Source of the DNA: an uncultured Methanomassiliicoccaceae archaeon
Lineage (GTDB): Archaea > Thermoplasmatota > Thermoplasmata > Methanomassiliicoccales > Methanomethylophilaceae
NCBI GenBank assembly: GCA_945492685.1
Contig: CALYUZ010000074.1
Span: 1 to 5,424 of the forward strand
Length of the DNA stretch: 5,424 bases
Direction of reading: 5' to 3'
In this document: in pieces, positions 1 through 5,242 of the stretch
How the letters are laid out: each line of letters starts with the position of its first letter
Numbering within the stretch: the stretch's first letter is position 1
Notes under the pieces: model-generated
Database searches by the model: none
The model's input: only the letters and a program-made list of their open reading frames with translations
What the model was told of the DNA's origin: nothing
Program-made: the position numbers and the translations under genes

Positions 1-415
1 GGAGCTTCTTCCCCTCGAATCCGAATCCCTTAGGTTCTTCATAGCAGAAGGAATCGTAACGGTTCTCAGACTTGAAACGCGGTTTGTGTATCAATTCCCC
101 GGTCTTCAAGTCGATGTAGCAGCCCTTCATCGCCCTGTGTACACGGACCGCCACGTTCCTGCGGCACGTGCTGTACACTCTCTTCTTCATCTCGGGACTG
201 TCGTTGCAGAATCTGGTGATCCTCTTCTTGAGATCGAAAACGGATCTCTTCTTCCCCGTCTTGAGGAAGTTCTCGATCTCGTCGTTCAACACCGTGTTGT
301 ATAGGGAACCGCAGTAACCGACGGTCTCCACCATGATCTTCTCCTGGGAGGAATTGGGATAGAGTTTGTACACAACACTCTTGTAGTGTTTATCCTCTTC
401 CTCCCTGGGATTCAT
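1..415 (-). CDS. tnpB: TnpB / IS605 OrfB family protein, N-terminal part (runs off left edge)
   Basis: Reading from the ATG at 415 down to base 1 gives 138 open codons with no stop, so the gene is cut by the window edge. The N-terminus resembles the helix-turn-helix OrfB_IS605 region: a YKLYP segment at residues 16-20, then Q24-E25-K26 and a helix with Y39-N40. A basic region follows (residues 77-97), ending in KPRFKS at 111-116 and RYDSFCY at 119-125, which matches the PRFKS..RY.SF.Y hallmark of the family. TnpB proteins are RNA-guided DNA nucleases carried by IS200/IS605-type elements. The RuvC-like catalytic residues, zinc finger and the guide RNA region that usually overlaps the 3' end would all lie outside the window. 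No TnpA transposase lies upstream, so it may be an IS1341-type (tnpB-only) element or a decayed one. The ATG is preferred because a TATA box sits about 27 nt upstream. Whether the full gene is intact cannot be seen. Confidence 0.85.
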   Translation of the reverse strand, partial: MNPREEEDKHYKSVVYKLYPNSSQEKIMVETVGYCGSLYNTVLNDEIENFLKTGKKRSVFDLKKRITRFCNDSPEMKKRVYSTCRRNVAVRVHRAMKGCYIDLKTGELIHKPRFKSENRYDSFCYEEPKGFGFEGKKL

Positions 416-436
416 GAGTGGATGTAGCAATCCAGG

Positions 437-447
437 ATATATAATAA
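437..447 (-). promoter_or_regulatory. TATA box for tnpB
   Basis: The minus strand reads TTATTATATAT here, centred about 27 nt upstream of the tnpB ATG at 415. In archaea transcription starts about 25 nt after the TATA centre, so the mRNA would begin at or next to the ATG. No Shine-Dalgarno sequence is seen before this start, which fits a leaderless message. Confidence 0.6.
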
Positions 448-500
448 CTACATTAAAATTGTCAATCAATCAATAGATGATGATCTTATTAATTCAATTA

Positions 501-529
501 TTCATACCATTCTAATTTCAGAGTATGAA
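501..529. repeat. Inverted repeat upstream of tnpB
   Basis: TTCATAC at 501-507 is the exact reverse complement of GTATGAA at 523-529, with a 15-nt spacer. It lies about 86 nt upstream of the tnpB start. IS200/IS605 elements carry subterminal hairpins at their ends, so this could be the left-end hairpin. It could also be a chance repeat in AT-rich DNA. Confidence 0.3.
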
Positions 530-608
530 ACATGATTCCACATACACTTATATTACCAACTCGCTGGTCTCCTACCCCAAACATATTTCGAATCTTCGAT
601 TGGTTTCA

Positions 609-639
609 CCGGTCACCGCGGAATAATCCGCGGGACCGG
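609..639 (-). terminator. GC-rich hairpin after the NSS transporter, possible terminator
   Basis: Bases 609-614 (CCGGTC) pair with 634-639 (GACCGG), and 616-622 (CCGCGGA) pair with 627-633 (TCCGCGG). A615 is bulged and the loop is ATAA at 623-626. This gives 13 base pairs, starting 10 nt past the transporter stop. No long T-tract follows on the minus strand, so it may be a 3'-end stability or processing structure rather than a classical terminator. An IS end hairpin is a weaker alternative. Confidence 0.5.
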
Positions 640-648
640 GTTGTGGAA

Positions 649-2013
649 TCAGATGGAGTATATGCCGAACATGCTCATCAGACCCGTTATTAGGGTCAGG
701 ATCAGCAGTATCGGACAGATGTACTTCACCAGGATGTTGTATGGCCGTTCGAATCCGAACTCTCCGGATGTCTTGATCTCATCCGATATGAACTTCGGAC
801 CTACCACGAATCCTATGAATAGACACGTCAGGATCGCAACTATCGGCATCAGCACAGAGTTGGATATCAGGTCGAACATGTCCAGGAACGTGTTCCCTGC
901 GATGTTGATGAAGTCCAACGGACCGAATCCGAGACAGGAGAGCATTCCAAGTCCGGCGATCATAGCCATGACGATGATGGATGCGACCATACGGGACCAC
1001 TTGAGACGGTCACGGATCATGGACACCACGGTCTCCGCAAGGGAGATCGCGGAGGTCATCGCGGCGATGATCACCAGGAAGAAGAACAGGGCACCGACGA
1101 TGTGTCCCCCGGGCATGGACTCGAAGACCATGGGCAGGGTGACGAACATGAGTCCGGGACCTGAACTGATCTCCCCTCCGAATGCGACAACGGACGGGAC
1201 GATCATCAGTCCGGCGAGAATGGCCACACCGGTGTCGACCAGGCTGATCTGACGAACGGACTTCTCGATGTTCACACTCTTCTTCATGTAGGAACCATAG
1301 GTGATCATGATTCCCATTGCCAATGACATGGAGTAGAACAACTGACCCATGGCACCGAGAACGGTCGCCATGGAGAACTTGGAGAAGTCGGGCATTAGAT
1401 AGTACTCCAGACCCTGCATGGATCCGGGCATGGTCAGTGCGTATCCCGCGATGATGATCATCAGAACGAGGAGGACGGGCATCAGGACCTTGCTGATCTT
1501 CTCGATCCCCTTCTCAACTCCGAACATGACGACGATGACGCACAATGCGGCAAAGATCAGGAACCAGATCACGGGACTGTCGAAGATGCCGGGGAGGGAA
1601 CAGGAGATGAAACTGCCGAAGAACCCGGATTCCGCGGCAACAGAGCCGCTTCCGACGGCGAACTCGGCGAAATACTTCATGACCCATCCGCCGATGACAC
1701 AGTAATATGGTACGATGATGATCGGCACCAATGCGGCCAACCATCCGATGAAGGCGTGTTTCTTGCTGAGGTTCTTGAAGGCATCGATACAGGATTTTCC
1801 CGTACGCCTCCCCATGGTGACCTCCGTTAGCATCAAGGTAAAACCGAAGGTCACCACCAGTATGATGTAGACGAGGAGGAATATTCCGCCCCCGTATTGT
1901 TCCGCCAGATATGGGAAACGCCATAGGTTCCCCAGACCCACCGCGGAACCTGCGGCAGCGAGGACGAATCCTATCTTGCCGGTGAAGTTCTCACGCTTGA
2001 CTTCCTCTGACAT
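649..2013 (-). CDS. Neurotransmitter:sodium symporter (NSS/SNF) family transporter
   Basis: 454 aa, strongly hydrophobic with about 11-12 predicted membrane segments, so an inner-membrane, sodium-coupled transporter, probably of amino acids. TM1 carries the family signature GSAVGLGNLWRFPY (residues 22-35). By family comparison A24, V25 and N29 match LeuT sodium-site residues 22, 23 and 27, and R32 matches the gate arginine R30. The unwound TM6 region reads YSMSLAMG at 227-234, keeping a Ser at the LeuT S256 position. T320-S321 in TM8 match the LeuT Na2-site pair T354-S355. The substrate cannot be read from sequence, though bacterial and archaeal relatives take up amino acids. I chose the ATG at 2013 over an in-frame GTG at 2034, because a TATA box at 2035-2043 lies 26 nt before the ATG and abuts the GTG. 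Length is normal for the family. It is transcribed divergently from ilvC and ends in TGA followed by a hairpin. Confidence 0.92.
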   Translation of the reverse strand: MSEEVKRENFTGKIGFVLAAAGSAVGLGNLWRFPYLAEQYGGGIFLLVYIILVVTFGFTLMLTEVTMGRRTGKSCIDAFKNLSKKHAFIGWLAALVPIIIVPYYCVIGGWVMKYFAEFAVGSGSVAAESGFFGSFISCSLPGIFDSPVIWFLIFAALCVIVVMFGVEKGIEKISKVLMPVLLVLMIIIAGYALTMPGSMQGLEYYLMPDFSKFSMATVLGAMGQLFYSMSLAMGIMITYGSYMKKSVNIEKSVRQISLVDTGVAILAGLMIVPSVVAFGGEISSGPGLMFVTLPMVFESMPGGHIVGALFFFLVIIAAMTSAISLAETVVSMIRDRLKWSRMVASIIVMAMIAGLGMLSCLGFGPLDFINIAGNTFLDMFDLISNSVLMPIVAILTCLFIGFVVGPKFISDEIKTSGEFGFERPYNILVKYICPILLILTLITGLMSMFGIYSI

Positions 2014-2034
2014 AGTCAAACATCTGTTGTACAC

Positions 2035-2043
2035 TTTAAAATA
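2035..2043 (-). promoter_or_regulatory. TATA box for NSS transporter gene
   Basis: The minus strand reads TATTTTAAA, centred about 26 nt before the ATG at 2013. That spacing puts the transcript start at the ATG, and no Shine-Dalgarno sequence is present. This decides the start codon against the upstream GTG. Confidence 0.6.
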
Positions 2044-2051
2044 CTATGCAG

Positions 2052-2099
2052 GTTGCATCCATCCAACTTCATCTGGATAGTTATGAAAGTTACATCCAT
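2052..2099. repeat. Imperfect direct repeats and small palindrome in divergent promoter region
   Basis: GTTGCATCCAT at 2052-2062 recurs as GTTACATCCAT at 2089-2099 (10 of 11 identical, starts 37 nt apart). Between them ATCCA (2061-2065) and TGGAT (2074-2078) form an inverted repeat with an 8-nt spacer. They lie between the transporter TATA box and the ilvC TATA box, a sensible place for a regulator to bind. No known operator was recognised. Confidence 0.3.
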
Positions 2100-2144
2100 T
2101 GTACAAAAAAGCACTCCCAACAGCTCAATACGCACGCGCGCGAC

Positions 2145-2152
2145 ATTATAAG
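2145..2152 (+). promoter_or_regulatory. TATA box for ilvC
   Basis: ATTATAAG, centred about 40 nt upstream of the ilvC ATG. A start about 25 nt downstream would give a 5' leader of roughly 15 nt, just long enough for the Shine-Dalgarno sequence. It is directly preceded by an alternating CG run at 2135-2142, where the TFB recognition element would sit. Confidence 0.55.
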
Positions 2153-2178
2153 TACTATGTACCGTTCGTCACCCCATA

Positions 2179-2182
2179 GGTG
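2179..2182 (+). promoter_or_regulatory. Ribosome binding site of ilvC
   Basis: GGTG lies 6 nt before the ATG at 2189 and matches the CACC of the archaeal 16S anti-Shine-Dalgarno end. It supports this start and contrasts with the leaderless layout of the neighbouring genes. Confidence 0.55.
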
Positions 2183-2188
2183 TAAACC

Positions 2189-3175
2189 ATGCAGCTTTAC
2201 CATGACAATGACGCAGACCTGAAGGTCTTCGACGGAAAGAAAGTCGCCGTCCTCGGATACGGATCCCAGGGAAGGGCACAGGCACTCTGCTTCCACGACT
2301 CTGGAATGGACGTCACCATCGGAGCAAGGAAGGACGGAAAATCCTGGAACAAGGCCAAGGAGGACGGACTCAAAGTCGCAGAGTTCGGAGATGCAGTCAA
2401 AGACGCAGACGTCGTCATGATGCTCCTGCCCGACGAGATCCAGCCCGACATCTACAAGCAGTACGTCGAGCCCAACCTCAAGAAGGGTGCCGCACTCGAG
2501 TTCGCCCACGGATTCGCGATCACCTACAAGCTCATCGTTCCCCCCAAGGACGTCGATGTCATCATGATGGCACCCAAGTCCCCCGGAGACATGGAGAGGG
2601 TCATGTTCACAGAGGGATTCGGAGTCCCCGCTCTCATCTGCGTCTACCAGGATGTCACCGGAAACGCAAAGAAGATCGCACTCGGACTCGCAAAGGGACT
2701 CGGATCCACCCGCGCAGGTGTCTTCGAGACCACCTTCGACAACGAGACCTACACCGACCTCTTCGGAGAGCAGGCCGTCCTCTGCGGTGGACAGACCGAG
2801 CTCATCAAGCGCGGATTCGAGACCCTGACCGAGGCCGGCTATCCCCCGGAGATGGCCTACTTCGAGGTTCTCCACGAGACCAAGCTCATCGTCGACCTGA
2901 TCAACAAGGGCGGATTCGAGCTCATGTGGGACGTCGTCTCCAACACCGCCGAGTACGGTGGACTGACCAGGAGGGCACGCGTCGTCACCGAGGAGTCCAA
3001 GAAGGGAATGGAGTCCATCCTCAAGGAGATCGAGGACGGAACCTTCAAGACCCAGTGGAGGGCCGAGTGGGACGCAGGACTCGTCAACCTCAAGAAGATG
3101 GAGGCCGACGAGAAGCAGCTCCAGCTCGAGGTCACCGGAAGAGAGATCCGCCAGCTCTTCGAGAGGAAGAACTGA
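2189..3175 (+). CDS. ilvC: Ketol-acid reductoisomerase (class I, 328 aa)
   Basis: Cytoplasmic enzyme of valine, leucine and isoleucine synthesis. It isomerises and reduces 2-acetolactate (or 2-aceto-2-hydroxybutyrate) to the dihydroxy acid, using Mg2+ and NAD(P)H. The N-terminal Rossmann domain has GYGSQGRAQA at residues 23-32, with the cofactor-specificity loop R47-K48-D49-G50-K51-S52-W53. Conserved active-site positions are visible: FAHGF with H107, APKSPG with K130, D190 and E194 in TDLFGEQ, E226 and E230 in FEVLHET, and S251 in VSNTAEYG. Length is that of class I enzymes. The start fits family N-termini and has a GGTG site 6 nt upstream. Glycine codons are overwhelmingly GGA (about 26 of 32), unlike the next gene, which suggests very high expression. 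ilvB/ilvN-type acetolactate synthase genes are not adjacent. The Asp in the cofactor loop is unusual and might alter NADPH/NADH preference. Confidence 0.97.
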   Translation: MQLYHDNDADLKVFDGKKVAVLGYGSQGRAQALCFHDSGMDVTIGARKDGKSWNKAKEDGLKVAEFGDAVKDADVVMMLLPDEIQPDIYKQYVEPNLKKGAALEFAHGFAITYKLIVPPKDVDVIMMAPKSPGDMERVMFTEGFGVPALICVYQDVTGNAKKIALGLAKGLGSTRAGVFETTFDNETYTDLFGEQAVLCGGQTELIKRGFETLTEAGYPPEMAYFEVLHETKLIVDLINKGGFELMWDVVSNTAEYGGLTRRARVVTEESKKGMESILKEIEDGTFKTQWRAEWDAGLVNLKKMEADEKQLQLEVTGREIRQLFERKN

Positions 3176-3189
3176 TTCTCCAAAGAGTC

Positions 3190-3195
3190 AGGTGG
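3190..3195 (+). promoter_or_regulatory. Ribosome binding site deciding the start of the cyclophilin-like gene
   Basis: AGGTGG lies 5 nt before the ATG at 3201 and fits the archaeal anti-Shine-Dalgarno sequence. The in-frame GTG at 3192 is part of this site, so the ATG at 3201 is the better start. No TATA-like box is evident in the 25 nt after ilvC, which suggests co-transcription. Confidence 0.6.
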
Positions 3196-3200
3196 CATCC

Positions 3201-3584
3201 ATGGTAAGCAGGATAACCGTCAGGACCAGGAACGGGGAATATCCCGGGGAACTTGACGACTCCGACATCTCCAATGCCATCTGGCTCTCAAACCGCCTTA
3301 CCGTCGAGATCAACATGCTCGGCGGGATGATGTACGGCGAACTCCCGTTGGATGTCATCCTCCCCAAGGAGGGGCGCACCACGAAACTGGAGACCGGCGA
3401 CATCGCATACTGGCCCGGACCGGGCGCATTCTGCATATTCTTCGGTCCGACGCCCCTGAGCGGCGAGGACGGACAGCCCGTCGCCCCCTATCCGGTCATA
3501 AGGATCGGGAAGATGATCGGGGACTGCTCCGGACTCGAGGAAGCCGGGGACAGACAGAAGATCACCATCCTCCAGTCCTTCTGA
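3201..3584 (+). CDS. Cyclophilin-like (TM1367-type) small beta-barrel protein
   Basis: 127 aa, soluble, with no signal peptide or membrane segment. The pattern matches the cyclophilin-like family typified by Thermotoga TM1367 (Pfam Cyclophil_like): an N-terminal beta hairpin, an AIW motif at residues 26-28, a YGELPLDV strand at 45-52, and the family hallmark GDIAYWPGPGAFCIFFGPTP at 66-85. Near the C-terminus, VIRIGKMIGD (99-108) also fits. The fold resembles cyclophilin, but members are not established prolyl isomerases, and the biological role is unknown. It follows ilvC by 25 nt with a good ribosome binding site, so it is probably read from the ilvC transcript. Only 3 of its 16 glycine codons are GGA, so it does not share the ilvC codon bias and is probably made at lower levels. 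I infer no functional link to branched-chain synthesis. Confidence 0.82.
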   Translation: MVSRITVRTRNGEYPGELDDSDISNAIWLSNRLTVEINMLGGMMYGELPLDVILPKEGRTTKLETGDIAYWPGPGAFCIFFGPTPLSGEDGQPVAPYPVIRIGKMIGDCSGLEEAGDRQKITILQSF

Positions 3585-3595
3585 CCAACCGTATC

Positions 3596-3600
3596 AAATA
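3596..3600 (+). promoter_or_regulatory. Weak TATA-like box for fic gene
   Basis: AAATA, centred about 25 nt before the Fic ATG at 3623, inside the 38-nt gap after the cyclophilin-like gene. There is no G-rich ribosome binding site before this ATG, so a leaderless message starting here is the simplest explanation. The match to a consensus box is weak. Confidence 0.35.
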
Positions 3601-3601
3601 C

Positions 3602-3622
3602 GTAGATGTATATCTCTACATC
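3602..3622. promoter_or_regulatory. Palindromic site between fic TATA-like box and start codon
   Basis: GATGTA at 3605-3610 is the exact reverse complement of TACATC at 3617-3622, with a 6-nt spacer. An overlapping pair, GTAGA at 3602-3606 and TCTAC at 3615-3619, adds a second way to fold or bind. The repeat ends directly at the ATG and covers the expected transcription start, where a bound repressor would block initiation. The binding protein is unknown; the MerR regulator encoded downstream is one candidate. Confidence 0.4.
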
Positions 3623-4366
3623 ATGAGCGTGCCATATTATCCTAGAGCGGAAGACCTGCTCGACGACAGGGTCGCGAAGGCCCTCGATGAGACGAAGAGA
3701 TCCCTTGAGAGACTTCGCGACAAGATAGAGGCCTCCGATGCCGATCCGAAGCTCCTTGAATCCGTGACGATGGACATGGAGTCCATGTTCAGCTGCCGCA
3801 TCGAGCATGTGTTCGATGACGACCTCGTCGCCGGGTGCAGGAGATGCCTGAAGCCCGATAACCAATCCGACAGTGCTGCCGACATCGAGTGGATATGCTC
3901 ATCGGTGAAGGGGGAGGAGATGGGCATCCGCAGAGACGGTGATGAGGTGTGCATCATGAACGGATTCGGGGATGTCATAGCCGAACCTCCGGATGGAAAG
4001 TGTGTGGAGGGACTCCTGGAGGAACTGATCGAGTACGGAGAGGACGAGGACATCGACCCTCTGATACGCATCGCCGTCTACCACATGATGTTCGAGGCGA
4101 TACATCCGTTCATGGACGGGAACGGACGTACTGGTCGCACGATGATGGTCCGCCAACTCATCGACCACGGGCTCATGGATGGGGTGTACATATCTCCGAG
4201 CGAGTACATCTGGAAGAACAGGATCGACTACTACGGTCTGCTCCATATGATGGAGGTCTCGCCGGATTGGAGCAGATGGATCGTTTACATCCTGGAGTGC
4301 ATCTCCGAATCATGTTCGAAGACCGTCCGCATCCTCCAGGGAAAGTCTACCCCTGGGGGAGACTGA
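3623..4366 (+). CDS. Fic-domain protein, probable AMP (NMP) transferase
   Basis: 247 aa, cytoplasmic, no membrane segment. The Fic core motif HPFMDGNGRTGR at residues 161-172 is complete: H161 is the general base, D165 the metal-binding acid, and G166-N167-G168-R169 with R172 bind the phosphates. Such enzymes usually transfer AMP from ATP to a protein hydroxyl. A beta-hairpin flap that positions the target is recognisable at about 100-123, ending in EPP. The stretch SEYIWKNRIDYY (193-204) and the DW..WI segment (215-220) are typical of the C-terminal Fic fold. Upstream, S57-C58-R59-I60-E61-H62 resembles the inhibitory [S/T]xxxE[G/N] motif of class II Fic proteins, with His replacing the last residue. 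If E61 works as in relatives, the enzyme is self-inhibited. The target protein is not predictable. No small antitoxin partner is adjacent, but a MerR-type regulator follows 33 nt downstream on the same strand. Confidence 0.92.
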   Translation: MSVPYYPRAEDLLDDRVAKALDETKRSLERLRDKIEASDADPKLLESVTMDMESMFSCRIEHVFDDDLVAGCRRCLKPDNQSDSAADIEWICSSVKGEEMGIRRDGDEVCIMNGFGDVIAEPPDGKCVEGLLEELIEYGEDEDIDPLIRIAVYHMMFEAIHPFMDGNGRTGRTMMVRQLIDHGLMDGVYISPSEYIWKNRIDYYGLLHMMEVSPDWSRWIVYILECISESCSKTVRILQGKSTPGGD

Positions 4367-4373
4367 ATAGACC

Positions 4374-4380
4374 CTTATCA
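4374..4380 (+). promoter_or_regulatory. Possible TATA box for merR-type gene
   Basis: CTTATCA is centred about 23 nt before the ATG at 4400, within the 33-nt gap after fic. This could give an independent leaderless start. The match is weak, and co-transcription with fic is equally possible. Confidence 0.25.
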
Positions 4381-4399
4381 CCTGCCGGGATGTGGTATC

Positions 4400-5203
4400 A
4401 TGAGGTACAAGATCGGCGAATTCTCCAAACTCGGAAAGGTCTCCGTGAAGACGCTCCGCCACTATGACGAGGAAGGTCTGCTGAAACCCGGATACGTGGA
4501 CGGGTTCAACCGCTACAGGTACTACCTCCCGGAACAGCTGGGGACACTGTGCACCATCATGAGATACCGCAGGGCCGGACTGTCCATCCCCGAGATCCGC
4601 AGGATAATGGATGGGGAGGAGCCGGGACCCATCCTGGAGGGACGCATGGATGCGACGGAATCAGAACGTCTCGACCTGGAGAGGAGGATCGAACTGCTGA
4701 ACGACCTCATGAACGGAGGAAAAGATATGGACTACAGCGTGGAGGTCAGGACGATTCCCGGATTCAAAGCGGCGTACAGGCACGGCAGGATAGAGAAGTA
4801 CTCGGACATGACGGGATTCGTGTTCGGATTCGCGGAGATGTGCAGGGAATCGAACCCGGATGTCGAGTGCACCGAGGACGGATACTGCTTCGTCACATAC
4901 GACGACCTGGAGTACAGGGAGAGCGACATCGGGATCACATACTACCAGTCGGTGAAAACCATGGGGAAGGACAGCGGAGAGATCGGATTCCGCGAGTTCG
5001 GAGATGTTGTCGCCGCATGCGTGAAGCACGTCGGGCCCTATGACAGGCTCGGAGAGGCCTATGCAGCCATCATGAAGTGGATGACGGAGAACGGGATGGA
5101 ACTCGTCGACCGTCCAAGGGAATGCTATATCGATGGATGCTGGAACAGGGAGTCCGAGGACGAGTACCTGACGGAGATCCAGTTCCCCATCGGCAGAAAC
5201 TGA
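4400..5203 (+). CDS. MerR-type transcriptional regulator with GyrI-like effector domain
   Basis: 267 aa DNA-binding regulator built like BmrR. Residues 3-70 form the MerR winged helix: YKIGEFSKLGKVSVKTLRHY at 3-22, EEGLLKP at 24-30, FNRYRYY at 36-42, and AGLSIPEIRRI at 59-69. An amphipathic linker follows at about 78-104, likely the dimerisation coiled coil. Residues 112-265 match the GyrI-like / AraC effector-binding fold, with H210-V211-G212-P213-Y214, W227 and the C-terminal E259-I260-Q261-F262-P263-I264. E259 sits where relatives have the conserved glutamate that contacts cationic ligands. The cysteine pattern of metal-sensing MerR proteins is absent, so a small organic ligand is more likely than a metal. 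Start choice: an ATG 10 nt upstream is out of frame, and MRYKIGEF is the usual family beginning. It follows fic by 33 nt and may control it, itself, or distant genes. It ends in TGA, before a hairpin facing a convergent gene. Confidence 0.92.
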   Translation: MRYKIGEFSKLGKVSVKTLRHYDEEGLLKPGYVDGFNRYRYYLPEQLGTLCTIMRYRRAGLSIPEIRRIMDGEEPGPILEGRMDATESERLDLERRIELLNDLMNGGKDMDYSVEVRTIPGFKAAYRHGRIEKYSDMTGFVFGFAEMCRESNPDVECTEDGYCFVTYDDLEYRESDIGITYYQSVKTMGKDSGEIGFREFGDVVAACVKHVGPYDRLGEAYAAIMKWMTENGMELVDRPRECYIDGCWNRESEDEYLTEIQFPIGRN

Positions 5204-5212
5204 TGTACAGAA

Positions 5213-5229
5213 GGGGGGATGGTCCCCCC
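5213..5229. terminator. GC hairpin between convergent genes, probable terminator
   Basis: GGGGGGA (5213-5219) pairs with TCCCCCC (5223-5229) around a 3-nt loop. It lies in the 39 nt between the MerR-type stop at 5203 and the opposing stop at 5243. A TTTT run follows at 5238-5241 on the plus strand. On the minus strand a T5 run at 5231-5235 comes just before the stem. It could therefore end transcription from both sides, the plus strand more convincingly. Confidence 0.6.
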
Positions 5230-5242
5230 GAAAAACATTTTC

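Larger units (their letters stand above)
416..648. other. AT-rich intergenic region between tnpB and transporter
   Basis: This 233-nt gap has no supportable gene. It holds the tnpB promoter, a short ATTG-type tandem stretch near 461-474, a 7-bp inverted repeat at 501-529 and a GC-rich hairpin at 609-639. The left part is much richer in A+T than the flanking genes. If tnpB belongs to an insertion sequence, its left end must lie in this gap or in the adjacent transporter, whose reading frame is intact, so the gap is the likely place. Confidence 0.7.

Noticed and set aside
86..304. 72-codon plus-strand frame within the tnpB region
   Set aside because: The minus strand here reads as a TnpB N-terminus with the PRFKS and RYxSF hallmarks, so this is its shadow.
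461..474. Short tandem CAAT-type repeat
   Set aside because: Only about three units in AT-rich DNA; too short for a CRISPR array, replication iterons or a meaningful satellite.
525..626. 33-codon plus-strand frame (MKHDSTY...) in the intergenic region
   Set aside because: It has no ribosome binding site or fitting TATA box, no recognisable motif, and its end falls inside the GC hairpin; most likely chance.
641..1252. 203-codon open frame on the plus strand, antisense to the transporter
   Set aside because: It overlaps a clear NSS transporter reading, has a Met/Ile/Arg/Ser-rich composition typical of an antisense shadow, and matches no family.
2014..2034. N-terminal extension of the transporter from the GTG at 2034
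   Set aside because: The GTG abuts the probable TATA box, the extra seven residues are not family-like, and the ATG at 2013 has ideal leaderless spacing.
2090..2875. 261-codon open frame on the minus strand, antisense to ilvC
   Set aside because: It is a shadow of the strongly biased ilvC codons. The product is low-complexity (Leu/Gly/Glu/Val/Ser) with no recognisable family, while the opposite strand encodes a full ketol-acid reductoisomerase with its active-site residues.
3192..3200. GTG start for the cyclophilin-like gene
   Set aside because: The GTG lies within the AGGTGG ribosome binding site that serves the ATG at 3201.
3899..4467. Several long frames overlapping fic on both strands, including a plus-strand frame at 3949-4467
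   Set aside because: The composition is Arg/His/Gly-rich and matches no family, while the Fic motif frame is unambiguous over the same bases.
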